64,000 nt of DNA from Cyrtodaria siliqua (Eukaryota; Mollusca; Bivalvia; Adapedonta; Hiatellidae), in NCBI GenBank assembly GCA_037043455.1, contig JAWPHD010000082.1:496001-560000 (forward strand), given 5' to 3'. Position numbers and translations under genes: made by a program. This document shows, piece by piece, positions 21,046-34,500 of this stretch (position 1 is its first letter; each line of letters starts with the position of its first letter). Below the pieces are notes generated by a model that made no database searches, was not told where the DNA came from, and worked only from the letters and a program-made list of their open reading frames with translations.

Positions 21046-23786
21046 CATTTAGCACCTACATAACCTTTTATCTATCAGTTATAAAAGAAAAAATAAATAA
21101 TTGTTTTCTACCTTATGCCTAATTTATGATATCATTTGCACCAAATTTGTTCTCTTATCATTAGCAAAGACTGCTAACGTTCTTCCCCATATAGTTAAAG
21201 CCTTGAGCGGGGGTATTTGTTAGCCTTTGTCTTACAGTTGTAGTTATTATCAACTAAAGTGCAGTTTGAGTGAATGGTATGTATGGAGTATAACGTCACT
21301 TTTAATATTAAATAATCTTTCAGTCATATCACGGTATGGGTTATATTCCCAAAATATATATAAAAAAAACACCGATAGTATTTAAATAATATTTTTTTCC
21401 CAGATCGGCGCATACAAAATACAAACCATTGTTTAAACTATTATAACGTACATTTTTAATTTGGCAGTAAATTATTGACGGTACCAGTCCTCGTACCAGT
21501 TACACCCCAATAGTGTATAGACTGAACACTCTGGCATGCACATAGCAAAATATTAATAGAAACAAACACCTTATTACCGAGTTACCTAATTCAACGAGGC
21601 AGTTCTAACAAAGATAATGGATCTTTTTGCATTAAATGTCATATATGGAAATTTGCCACTGGTATTATTTTCACTGTAAATAATGTAAAAACAACAGAAA
21701 CAACCTTGGTAATATGCGTATGTATTCAGGCAAATAATAAACATAGAATTTCACAAAGAACATGTTATGATCTGATTAAGTCCAACCAGGAGAAGAGATA
21801 GGTCCTCCTGGCACAGCAATGGTTGATGGATGGAATACTTCTGAAAAAGACTTACAATTTTCTTTAAAAACAAATGTAAAAACCATTATTCCACAAATAG
21901 AAGATATGTATACATGCATTCAGGTAACTCGACCTACATATGTAAAAGGAGATAAATATACCCCTCGATAGAAACATAATTATAATCATGTGAAAAAAAA
22001 GTCTACGGTTTTGAATTGAATTGAATTGGGCTTTTAAGGCGCACCAACATATGAAAGATTATATGGCGCCTAAAAGGCATGAACATGCCAGCTCATCCTC
22101 CATGTACATCGAGATAAAATATGGAGAATGGTCCCAAGAACCTTCTCACCTGCAGAACTGTAGAGTTGCTGCAAATTCCATTGTAGACACTCCATTTACG
22201 CTGGAGCCATGTTTATTGTTTTTCTGCCACTGCTCCAGTAATTTGAGCGAGATGGCACCTGAAACAATGCAGGGGTCATGATGAAGACTTTTCATGAGCA
22301 TGAACAAAAAATGATAAAATGAACATGAATTTTGAGGGGTTCTAACCCTCTGCCTACCCTCCAACGGGATATGCAGTGGCCCTATTCTTTGCCCCGGAAC
22401 CACAAGGGGCTCTACGTTTTGAAACGTTTCTAAATAATGTATATAGTACCCATCTGTACAAATATATATAAGATATTGCAGCATAGGGAAGGGTGGGTGG
22501 GAGGGCACAAACTATAGTTGTCTGCCTGAATACAAATCAAATTATCAGAACAGTAGCCCTCACCAGTATATATATACCCAAGAAACGCGCCAAAAGAGAA
22601 TACCCAATTTACACGAGAAAAACTTGTAACCGAGCACAAATAGATACGCAAGTGATTTCATGAATCTTCTTTTCCTTGTATAATTGTATGCATGTATATA
22701 TATATTGTTATGATATGAATGAAAGTATTTGAATGAGACTGCATATTGTGACTTAAATTGTACCATGTTGACGGTTTTGTGCTCATCAACATTTTGGCCC
22801 ATTTTATTAATTGTCAATCCTCCTATGTTTTTTTTATGTCATGTCTTGCCTTTTATTCATCTTTGTAATTTATTTTTCGTTTCTGTGTGAGTTTTTGGTT
22901 TACCACAGTCCTTAAATGCTACATTTCCTGTTTGAATTTTATATCGACTCTTGTTAAGTGTGCGATGGGTTGGCCCAGCTACCCGACCCACAACACATTT
23001 AGAGGGAGAATGGTTGGTTTACCTATTTTGTAACTGATGTTACCTGTATATATGTATGTGTACATGCATTGCTGCATGTTTATTATTGATTTGGTCTTGA
23101 AGAAAGTTAAAAATAGTATAGATGTAAACATGTTTACAATGTATATGCAAATTATTTATGTAAATTCATTTATGATGATGTGGACTGTTTTCATTGGACT
23201 AATTTATGCAAATTCATTAAAGATGAAATTTGGACTATTCTTATTGGATGGTTTTAGTGGGAAAGCCTTCAGGAACTGTCTGTGATAGTATATAAACAAA
23301 CTCTGGGGGTTCTATTCAGATCAGTTTCAGTATACTTTATTAAAGTTAATTTAGATTTGGATGCTTTTATAAAACATATTTGTGAGAGGATTTACTTATT
23401 ATTGTGCTCATTCAAAATAACAGTGAAATTGGATATTTGGACTAAATCGGAAACATTGGAAATTTATTTAGACTTAAAGAGACACTTACTGTTTTGGATT
23501 AAAGAGACATTTACTGTTTTGGATTAAAGAGACACTTGCTAATCTGAATTAAAGGAACATTGGATAATTTTATTTGGATTAATTCAGAAATTGGATATTA
23601 ATGAATATCTGGATTTGTGTATTCTGTAAGTGAATATTTTATATAAATAAATTAATTATAGTTTTATGTGCCTTTCTTATTATATTTTACTCGTAACACT
23701 GACAAAAAATTGGCAGCTTCATTGTATGAAATCAAGATTAATTTTACCGGTAATTATCTTTGCATTTTATCAATGTTTACTTTCAG
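21046..23786 (+). other. Rest of the PARP2-like intron
   Basis: No supported exon before the acceptor at 23786. Around 22005-22440 there is a moderately GC-rich block that begins TTGAATTGAATTGGGCTTTT and has inverted GGCGC/GCGCC pieces; it looks like a dispersed repeat but I cannot name it. Most of the rest is AT-rich. Confidence 0.4.
23476..23550 (+). repeat. 25-bp tandem repeat, three copies
   Basis: Units start at 23476, 23501 and 23526 and share AAAGAGACA, TTACTG and TTTTGGATT (the third diverged). Confidence 0.8.
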
Positions 23787-23940
23787 GCCTGATGGAGCCA
23801 TTGTGCCATACGGTAAAAGCAAGGACACAGGAGTCGTAAATCCTAAGGGATACACCCTCAACTATAACGAGTTCATCGTGTACGACACAAAACAAATACG
23901 CATGAAGTACCTCGTCAAAGTTCAGTTTAACTTCAAATGA
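23787..23940 (+). CDS. PARP2: PARP2-like poly(ADP-ribose) polymerase, last coding exon
   Basis: It follows the acceptor TTTACTTTCAG. The first base completes the split codon from the exon at 5919-6043; 50 further residues follow, then TGA at 23938-23940. It encodes PDGAIVPYGKSKDTGVVNP, then GYTLNYNEFIVYDTKQIRMK and YLVKVQFNFK. This is the C-terminal strand region of the ART fold. The glutamate of NEFIVYD corresponds to the catalytic Glu of the H-Y-E triad that supports chain elongation, so the enzyme should be a polymer-forming PARP if the rest is intact. The TG-NP-GYTLNYNE wording is PARP2-type. The protein stops at FNFK, a few residues shorter than some vertebrate PARP2 ends. Codon use and splice phase look normal, with no sign of decay. 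Confidence 0.9.
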
Positions 23941-24715
23941 TGTGTCCTCCACATCAGTATTAATTTACCACAAAGATCAAGTTTTACTATTGACTCTATG
24001 ATTGTGACAAGTACTCTATTCGGTATTGATCACATGTTTGTAGTTTTGTAGTTTGTGATGACAAAATCCACAAACAGTGTAGTTTGGGATGACAAAATCC
24101 ACTAACAGTGTAGTTTGCCGAGATTAAAATTGCAGAGAGATGCACTTAAGAAACTTAACCCGCTAAATAACGACAAAATTACATTTCAGAACTGTTTATT
24201 AAAACTCCATATAGGTGTTCAGGTCAGATAATAATGTATATGTGCCAATTAAGATTATGGGTTTATTACTGGGTTCTTAAAATACTCGGTGATTGTATAT
24301 GCGTAAAATGTGGCTGGTTGTTAGCCATAAAGGGCAATTTTGAAGTATTTATAAAGCACTGAAAATTGGGTCTCGGTTTATTTATCCAGTATCATTTTGA
24401 CTTTAAACCTGCTTACATGAAATAGTTTTCATTTATTTGTCCAAAACTACAAAAGTTTAAACATATTTGCACTTTAATTATTAGTTAATAATATGCAAAA
24501 AAACAATTGCTTTATACTATTCTTTTAATTAATATTAATGATTCAACAGATGCAAGAAAAACTAACAGGATGCAGTGAATTTTTAAAAAATCAAGATTGC
24601 GGTGTGTCTTAGTATTATTACTAAAGTGTATTACTAGAGTTTAATTGTGACTGATTTGTTTGGTCATTAATTAACATAACATACCCGGTAACATGAACAT
24701 TTCCACATCATATCA
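23941..24715 (+). other. Probable PARP2-like 3' UTR and downstream sequence
   Basis: No coding signal. A block containing TGATGACAAAATCCAC and CAGTGTAGTTTG is duplicated in tandem (about 24050-24118). An ATTAAA near 24198 could serve as a poly(A) signal; otherwise candidates lie at 25552 and 25568. Confidence 0.4.
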
Positions 24716-25395
24716 TCATGAAACCAATATGGCATCAGCATGACACTTTCGTGACATCATCACAAAACAATGTAACATCATCATGTGACGTCTGCATGAC
24801 ATTTTTGTGGCATCATCAAAAAACAATGTAACATCATGTGACATCTGCATGACACTTTCGTGACATCATCAAAAAACAATGTAACATCAGCATGTGACGT
24901 CTGCATGACATTTTTGTGGCATCATCAAAAAACTATGTAACATCACTATGACACTTTTATGGCATCATTATAAAACAATGTAACATCAGCATGACACTTT
25001 TGTGACATCATCATGAAACCAATGTGATATCATGTGATGTCAGCATGAAACTTGTATGACATCATCATCAAACCAATGTGGCATCAGCATGATACTTTCC
25101 TGACATCATACAAAAACAATGTAACATCATCATGTAATATCAGTATGACACTTTTGTATCATCATGAAACCAGTGTGACATATCATGTGACTTTAGTATG
25201 ACAATTTTATGACATCATCATGTGACATCAGAATGACACTTTTGTGACATCAACAAAAAACTATGTAACATCATGTGATGTCAGCATGACACTTTTATGA
25301 CATTATCAGAAAACAATGTAACATCAATATGATGTCAATATGACACTTTTATGAAATCATCTTGAAATCAATATAACATCATCATGTGACTACTG
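24716..25395. repeat. Degenerate minisatellite of about 50-65 bp
   Basis: About a dozen irregular units built from ATGACACTTTTGTGACATCA, AAAACAATGTAACATCA and CATGTGACGTC. Unit lengths vary through loss of the short ATCATCATG pieces. Confidence 0.85.
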
Positions 25396-25551
25396 TGATA
25401 GCAGCAATTAATTCCTGTGAAATGCTCACTGTTCTAATTTTCATCATGCATAACGTTAATATATCATGTTAATGATTTTTACTCTGCCGCTTTGTTAAAT
25501 GTTTTAAGTTTGAAGCTTTTGTTTAGGATGTTTCATGTAGATTTAAAGATG

Positions 25552-25573
25552 AATAAAACTTGCAAAGAATAAA
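25552..25573 (+). promoter_or_regulatory. Possible paired poly(A) signals
   Basis: AATAAA occurs at 25552-25557 and 25568-25573, just before the 63-bp array. They could end a long PARP2-like transcript, but no downstream GT-rich element or other support was found. Confidence 0.25.
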
Positions 25574-25579
25574 CGTCTT

Positions 25580-28500
25580 GTCTCCATATTTTCATAACCC
25601 AGTATGTCTATGTTGATCAGACCAATGTACTCCAAGGCAGCTGTGTGCACATTTCCACATTCCAGTATTTCTATGTTGATCAGTCCAAGGTACTCCAAGG
25701 CAGCTGTATCCACATTGTCATGTTCCAGTATGTCTATGTTGATAAGACCTAGATACTCCAAGGCGGCTGTGTCCACATTGTCATGTTCCAGTATGTCTAT
25801 GTTGATAAGACCTAGATACTCCAAGGCAGCAGTGTCCACATCTTCATATTCCAGTATTTCTATGTTGATCAGACCAAGGTACTCCAAGACAGCGGTGTCC
25901 ACATTGCCACATCTATCTTGATCAGACCGAGATACTCCATGGCAGCTGTATCCACATTTTCATGTTCCAGTATGTCTATGTTGATCAGACCTAGGTACAC
26001 AAAGGCAGCTGTGTCCACATTTTCATATTGCAGTATTTCTATGTTGATCAGACAGAGGTACATCAAGGCAGATGTGTCCACATTTCCTTGTTCCAGTATG
26101 TCGTATGTTGATCAGACCAAGGTACTCCAATTCTTTGGTGTCCACATTCAGATGTTCCGGTATGTTTATGTTTATCAGACAGGTACTCCAAGGCTGTAGT
26201 GTCCACATTTCCATGTTCTAGTATGTCTATGGTGTTCAGACCGAGGTACTCCAAGGCAGTGGTGTCCACATTTCCATGTTCCAGTATGACTTGTCGATCA
26301 GAATGAGGTACTCCAAGGGAGCGGTGTCCACATTTCCATGTTCCAGTATGTCTATGTTGATAAGACCAAGGCAGTGGTGTCAACATGTCCATGCTCCAGT
26401 ATTTATATGTTGATCAGACCGAGGTACACCAAGGCAGCTCTGTCCACATTTACATGTTTCAGTATGTCTAGTTTGATCAGACCTAGTAGGTACTCCAAGG
26501 CAGCGGAATCCACATTTTCATGTTCCAGTATGTCTATGTTGATCAGACATAGGTACTCCAAGGCAGCTGTGTCCACATTTTCATATTCCAGTATTTCTAT
26601 GTTGATCAGATCTAGGTACTCCAAGGCAGAGATGTCCACATTTCCATGTTCCAGTATGTCATGTTGATCAGACCGAGGTACTCCGAGGCAGCTGTGTCCT
26701 TATTTCCTTGTTCCAGTATGACTTTGTTGATTATACCGAGGTACTCCGAAGTATTTCTATGTTGATGAGACCGATGCAGCTGTGTCCATTTTCCCATGTT
26801 CCAGTAGGTCTATGTTGATCTGACCGAGGTACAACAAGGCAGATGTGTCCACATTTCCATGTTCCAGTATGTCTATGTTGATCAGACCTTGGTACACCAA
26901 TGCATCTGCGTCCACATTTCCATGTTTCAGTATGTCTATGGTGATCAGACCGAGGTGCTCCAAGGCAGCTGTGTCCACATTTCCATGTTCCAGTATGTCT
27001 ATGTTGATCATACCGAGGTACACCAATGCATCTGCGTCCACATTTCCATGTTCATGTATGTCTATGGTTATCAGACCGAGGTGCTCCAAGGCAGCTGTGT
27101 CCACATTTCCATGTCCCAGTAGGTCTATGGTGATCAAACCGAGGTGAAACAAGGCAGGTGTGTCCACATTCATTTCCATGTTCCAGTATGTCTATATGTT
27201 GATCAGACCGATACACCAATGCATCTGCGTCCACATTTCCATGTTCCAGTATGTCTTTGTTGATCATATCGAGGTACGCCAAGGTATTTCTATGTTGATC
27301 AGACCGAGGTACACCAATGCATCTGCGTCCACATTTCCATGTTCCAGCATGTCGATGGTGATCAGACCGAGGTACACCAAGGCAGATGTGTCCACGTTTC
27401 CTTGTTCCAGTATTTCTATGTTAATCAGGCCGAGGTACTCCAAAGCAGTGGTGTCCACATTTCCATGTTCCAGTATGTCTATGTTCATCAGACCGAGGTA
27501 CACCAATGCATCTGCGTCAACATTTCCATGTTCCAGCATGTTTATGGTGATCAGACCGAGGTACACCAAGGCAGATGTGTCCACATTTCCATGTTCTATT
27601 ATGTCAATGGTTATCAGACCAAGGTACTCCAAGGCAGTGGTGTCAACATTTCCATGTTCCAGCATGTCTATGGTGATCAGACCGAGGTACACCAAGGCAG
27701 CTGTGTCCACATTTCCATGTTCCAGTATGTCGTTGTTGATCAGACCAATGTACTCCAAGGCACTGTGCCACATTTAATTGTTCCAGTATTTTTATAGTGA
27801 TCTGTCCGAGGTACTAGTACTCCCAAGGCAGCGGTGTCCACATTTCCTTGTTCCAGTATTTCTATGTTAATCAGGCCGAGGTATGTATATGTTGATCAGA
27901 CCAAGGTACTCCAAGGCACTGTGCCACATTTAATTGTTCCAGTATTTCTATGTTAATCAGGCCGAGGTACATCAAGGCAGGTGTGTCCAAATTTTTATGT
28001 TCCAGTATGTGTATGTTGATCAGACCGGTATTCCAAGGCAGCGGTGTCCACATTTCCTTGTTCCAGTATTTCTATGTTAATCAGGCCGAGGTACATCAAG
28101 GCAGGTGTGTCCAAATTTTCATGTTCCAGTATGTGTATGTTGATCAGACCGGTATTCCAAGGCAGCGGTGTCCACATTTCCTTGTTCCAGTATTTCTATG
28201 TTAATCAGGCCGAGGTACATCAAGGCAGGTGTGTCCAAATTTTCATGTTCCAGTATGTGTATGTTGATCAGACCGGTATTCCAAGGCAGCGGTGTCCACA
28301 TTTCCTTGTTCCAGTATTTCTATGTTAATCAGGCCGAGGTACATCAAGGCAGGTGTGTCCAAATTTTCATGTTCCAGTATGTGTATGTTGATCAGACCGG
28401 TATTCCAAGGCAGCGGTGTCCACATTTCCTTGTTCCAGTATTTCTATGTTAATCAGGCCGAGGTATATCAAGGCAGGTGTGTCCAAATTTTCATGTTCCA

Positions 28501-31500
28501 GTATGTGTATGTTGATCAGACCGGTATTCCAAGGCAGCTATGTCCACATTTCCATGTTCCAGTAAGTCTATGTTGATCAGACCAAGGTACTCAAAGACAG
28601 CTGTGTCCACATTTCCTTGTTCCAGTATTTCTATGTTAATCAGGCCAAGGCAGCTGTGTCCACATTTCCATGTTTCAGTATGTCTATGTTGATCAGACTG
28701 AGGTTCTCCAAGGCAGTGGAGTCCACATTTCCATGTTCCAGCATGTCTATGTTGATCATACCGAGGTACTAGTACTCCAAGGCAAGGGTGTCAGTATTTC
28801 TTACGTTAATCAGGCAGAGGTACTCCAAGGCAGCTGTGTCCATATTTCCATGTTTCAGTATGTCTATGTTCATCAGACCAAGGTAATCCAAGGCAGCAAT
28901 GTCCACATTTCCTGGTTCCAGTATGTCTATGTTGATCAGACCAAGGTACTCCAAGGCGGCAGTGTCCACATTTCCATGTTCCAGTATGTCTATTTTGATC
29001 AGACTGAGGTACTCCAAGGCTGCGGTGTCCACATTTCAATATTCCAGTATGTCGTACGTTGATCAGACAGGTACTCCAAGGCAGTGATGCCCACATTTCC
29101 ATGTTTCAGTATGTCGTATGTTGATCAGACCAAGGTACTCCAAGGCAGCAGTGTCCACATTTCCATGTTCCAGTATGTCTATGTTGATCAGACTGAGGTA
29201 CTTCAAGGCAGTCGTGTTCACATTTCCATGTTTCATTATGTCTATGTTGATCAGACTGATGTACTCCAAGGCGGTGGTGTCCACATTGCCATGTTCCAGT
29301 ATGTCTATGTTGATCAGACTGAGGTTCTCCAAGGCGGTGGTGTCCACATTTACATGTTTCAGTATGTCTATGTTCATCAGACCAAGGTACTCCAAGGCTG
29401 TGGTGTCCTTATTTCCATGTTCCAGTATTTCTATGTTGATCAGACCGAGGTAAACCAAGGCAGATGTGTCCACATTTCCATGTTCCAGCATGTCTATGGT
29501 GATTAGACCGAGGTACACTAAGGCAGCTGTGTCCACATTTCCATGTTTCAGTATGTCTATGTTGATCACACCAAGGTACTCCAAGGCAGCTGTGTCCACA
29601 TTTAATTGTTCCAGTATTTTTATGGTGATCTGACCGAGGTACTAGTAGTCCAAGGCAGCGGTGTCCACATTTCCTTGTTCCAGTATTTCTATGTTAATCA
29701 GGCCGAGGTACTCCAAGGCAGCTGTGTCCACATTTCCATGTTTCAGTATGTCTATGTTGATCAGACCAAGGTACTCCAAGGCAGAAATGTCCACATTTCC
29801 TTGTTCTAGTATGTCTATGTTGAACAGACCAAGGTACTCCAAGGCAGCAGTGTCCGCATTTCCTTGTTCCAGTATGTCTATTTTGATCAGACTGAGGTAC
29901 TCCAAGGCTGTGGTGTCCACATTTCAATGTTCCAGTATGTCGTATGTTGATCAGACAGGTACTCCAAGGCAGTGGTGTCCATGTTTCAGTATGTCTATGT
30001 TGATCAGACTGAGGTACTCCAAGGCAGTGGTGTCCACATTCCGATGTTCCAGTATGTCTATGTTGATCAGACCAAGGTACTCCAAGGCGGCAGTGTCCAC
30101 ATTTCCATGTTCCAGTATGTCTATTTTGATCAGACTGAGGTACTCCAAGGCTGCGGTGTCCACATTTCAATATTCCAGTATGTCGTACGTTGATCAGACG
30201 GGTACTCCAAGGCAGTGATGCCCACATTTCCATGTTTCAGTATGTCGTATGTTGATCAGACCAAGGTACTCCAAGGCAGCAGTGTCCACATTTCCATGTT
30301 CCAGTATGTCTATGTCGATCAGACTGAGGTACTCCAAGGCAGTCGTGTTTACATTTCCATGTTTCAGTATGTATATGTTGATCATACTGAGGTACTGCAA
30401 GGCTGTGGTGTCCACATTTCCATGTTTCATTATGTCTATGTTGATCAGACTGATGTACTCCAAGGCTGTGGTGTCCGCATTGCCATGTTTCAGTATGTCT
30501 ATGTTGATCAGACTGAGGTACTCCAAGGCTTTGGTGGTGTCCACATTTCCATGTTTCAGTATGTCTATGTTGATCAGACCAAGGTTACTCCAAGGCAGCT
30601 GTGCCCACATTTACATGTTCCAGTATGTCTATGTTGATCAAACCCAAGGTACTGCAAGGCAGCTGTACCCACATGTTCACGTTCCAGTATGTCTATGTTG
30701 ATCACACTGAGGTACTCCAAGGCAGTGGTGTTCAAATTTCCATGTTCCATTATGTCTATGTTGATCAGACTGAGGTACTCCAAGGCGGCGATGTCCACAT
30801 TTCCATGTTCCAGTATGTCTATGTTGATCAGACCAAGGTACTCCAAGGCTCTGGTGTCCACATTTCCTTGTTCTAGTATGTCTATGGTGATCAGACCGAG
30901 GAACTTCAAGGCAGTGGTGTCCACATTTCCAGTAAGACTTGTCGATCAGACTGAGGTACTCCAAAGCAGCGTTGTCCACATTTCCATGTTCCATTATGTC
31001 TATGTTGATCAGACCAAGGTACTCCAAGGTAGTGATGTCAACATGTCCATGCTCCAGTATTTCTATGTTGATCAGACCGAGGTACACCAAGGCAGGTGTT
31101 TCCAGATTTCCATGTTCCAGTATGGCTATGTTGATCAGACTGAGGTACTCAAAGGTAGCTGTGTCCACATTTCCATGTTCCAGTATGTCTTTATTGATCA
31201 GACCAGGGTACTCCAAAGCGGCTGTGCCCACATTTCCATGTTCCAGTATGTCTTTATTGATCAGACCAGGGTACTCCAAGGCAGCTGTGCCCATATTTCC
31301 ATGTTCCAGTATGGCTATGTTGATCAGACTGAGGTTCTCCAAGGCAGCCATGTCCACATTTCCTTGTTCCAGTATTTTTATGGTGATCTGACCGAAATAC
31401 TAGTACTCCAAGGCAGCGGGGTCCTCATTTTTTGTTCCAGTATTTCTATGTTAATCAGGCCGAGGTACTCCAAGGCAGCTGTTTCCACATTTCCATGTTT

Positions 31501-34500
31501 CAGTATGTCTATGTTGATCAGACCAAGGTTCTCCAAGGCAGCAATGTCCACATTTCCTTGTTCCCGTATGTCTATGTTGATCCGACCAAGGTACTCCAAG
31601 GCAGCAATGTCCACATTTCCTTGTTCCAGTATGTCTATGTTGGTCAGACTAAGGTACTCCAAGGCAGTGGTGTCCACATTTCCATGTTCCAGTATGTCTA
31701 TGTTGATCAGACTGAGGTACTCCAAGGCAGTAGTGTCATATTTCCATGTTCCAGTATGTCAATGTTGATCAGACTGAGGTACTCCAAGGCGGCGATGTCC
31801 ACATTTCCATGTTCCAGTATGTCTATGTTGATCAGACCAAGGTACTCCAAGGCTCTGGTGTCAACATTTCCATGTTCTAGTATGTCTATGGTGATCAGAC
31901 CGAGGTACTCCAAGGCAGTGGTGTCCACATTTCCAGTAAGACTTGTCGATCAGACTGAGGTACTCCAAAGCAGCGTTGTCCACATTTCCATGTTCCATTA
32001 TGTCTATGTTGATCAGACCAAGGTACTCCAAGGTAGTGATGTCAACATGTCCATGCTTCAGTATTTATATGTTGATCAGACCGAGGTACACCAAGGCAGG
32101 TGTTTCCAGATTTCCATGTTCCAGTATGGCTATGTTGATCAGACTGAGGTACTCAACGGCAGCTGTGTCCACATTTCCATGTTCCAGTATGTCTTTATTG
32201 ATCAGACCAGGGTACTCCAAAGCGGCTGTGCCCACATTTCCATGTTCCAGTATGTTTTTATTGATCAGACCAGGGTACTCCAAGGCAGCTGTGCCCATAT
32301 TTCCATGTTCCAGTATGGCTATGTTGATCAGACTGAGGTTCTCCAAGGCAGCCATGTCCACATTTCCTTGTTCCAGTATTTTTATGGTGATCTGACCGAG
32401 GTACTAGTACTCCAAGGCAGCGGTGTCCTCATTTTTTGTTCCAGTATTTCTATGTCAATCAGGCCGAGGTACTCCAAGGCTGCTGTGTCCACATTTCCAT
32501 GTTTCAGTATGTCTATTTTGATCAGACCAAGGTTCTCCAAGGCAGCAATGTCCATATTTCCTTGTTCCCGTATGTCTATGTTGATCAGACCAAGGTACTC
32601 CAAGGCAGCAATGTCCACATTTCCTTGTTCCAGTATGTCTATGTTGGTCAGACTAAGGTACTCCAAGACAGTGGTGTCCACATTTCCATGTTCCAGTATG
32701 TCTATGTTGATCAGACTGAGGTACTCCACGGCAGTAGTGTCATATTTCCATGTTCCAGTATGTCTATGTTGATCAGACTGAGGTATCCAAGGCTGTGGTG
32801 TCCACATTTTAATGTTGCAGTATGTCGTATTTTGATCAGACTGAGGTGCTCCAAGGCAGTAGTGTCCACATTTCCATGTTCCAGTATGTCTAATGTTGAT
32901 CCGACCAAGGAACTCCAAGGCAGTGGTGTCCACATTTCCATGTTTCAGTATGTCTATGTTGATCAGACTGAGGTACTCCAAGGCAGTGATGTCCACATTT
33001 AATTGTTTCATTATGTCTATGTTGATCAGACTGAGATATTCCAAGGCTGTGGTGTCATATTTCAATGTTTCAGTATGTCTATGTTGATCAGACTAAGGTA
33101 CTTCGAGGCAGTCGTGTCCACATTTCCATGTTTCAGTATGTCTATGTTGATCAGACTGAGGTACTCCAAGGCAGTGGTGTCCACATTCCGATGTTCCAGT
33201 ATGTCTATGTTGATCAGACTGACGTACTCCAAGACAGCTGTGTCCGCATTTCCAATGTTCCAGTATGTCGTATGTTGATCAAACCAAGGTACTTCAATGC
33301 TTTGGTGTCCACATTCCGATGCTCTAGTATGTCTATGTTGATCAAGTGGTGTCCACATTTCCATGTGCCAGTATGTCTATGTTGATCAGAGTGAGGTACT
33401 CCAAGGCAGTCGTGTCCACATTTCCATGTTTCAGTATGTATTTGTTGATCAGACTGAGATACTCCAAGGTTGTGATGTCCACAGTTCAATGTTTCATTAT
33501 GTCTATGTTGATCAGACTGATATACTCCAAGTCTTTGGTGTCCAGATTTCCATGTTCCAGTATGTCTATGTTGATCAGACTGAGGTACTCCAAGGCAGTC
33601 GTGTCCACATTTCCATGTTTCAGTATGTCTTTGTTGATCAGACCAAGTCACTTCAATGCTTTGGTGTCCACATTCCGATTTTCCAGTATGTCTATGTTGA
33701 TCAGACTGAGGTACTCCAAGGCTGTGGTGTCCACATTTCAATGTTTCAGTATGTCTATGTTGATCAGACTGAGTTACTTCAAGGCAGTCGTGTTCACATT
33801 TCCATGTTTCAGTATGTCTATGTTGATCAGACTGAGGTATTCCAAGGCAGTGGTGTCCACATTTCCATGTGCCAGTATGTCTATGTTGATCAGAGTGAGG
33901 TACTCCAAGGCAGTCGTGTCCACATTTCCATGTTTCAATATGTATTTGTTGATCAGACTGAGATACTCCAAGGCTGTGATGTCCACAGTTCCATGTTTCA
34001 TTATGTCTATGTTGATCAGACTGATGTACTCCAAGTCTTTGGTGTCCACATTTCCATGTTCCAGTATGTCTATGTTGATCAGACTGAGGTACTCCAAGGC
34101 AGTCGTGTCCACATTTCCATGTTTCAGAATGTCTTTGTTGGTCAGACCAAGTCACTTCAATGCTTTGGTGTCCACATTCCGATGCTCCAGTATGTCTATG
34201 TTGATCAGACTGAGGTACTCCAAGGCAGTGGTGTTCACATTTCCATGTTCCAGTATTTCTATGTTGATCAGACTGAGGTACTCCAAGGCTGTGGTGTTCA
34301 CATTTCAATGTTTCAGTATGTCTATGTTGATCAGACTGAGTTACTTTAAGGCAGTCGTGTCCACATTTCCATGTTTCAGTATGTTTATGTTGATCAGACT
34401 GAGGTACTCCAAGGCTGTGGTGTCCACATTTCAATGTTCCAGTATGTCTATGTTGATCAGACTGAGGTACTCTAAGGCGGTGGTGTCCACATTTCAATGT

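Larger units (their letters stand above)
6044..23786 (+). other. PARP2: PARP2-like intron of 17.7 kb
   Basis: The donor GTAAGT at 6044 and the acceptor TTTCAG ending at 23786 flank exons whose phases (2 then 1 base) fit. Nearly all of the intron from 6.1 to 21.0 kb is transposons and tandem arrays, listed separately. The size is inferred from the two exon identities; no third exon is seen inside it. Confidence 0.8.

Noticed and set aside
22005..22440. Possible gene in a GC-richer intron block
   Set aside because: Frames on both strands are short, overlap each other and resemble no family; the start looks like a dispersed repeat.
25580..28550. CRISPR-like array
   Set aside because: Units are contiguous, with no unique spacers, and the context is eukaryotic.
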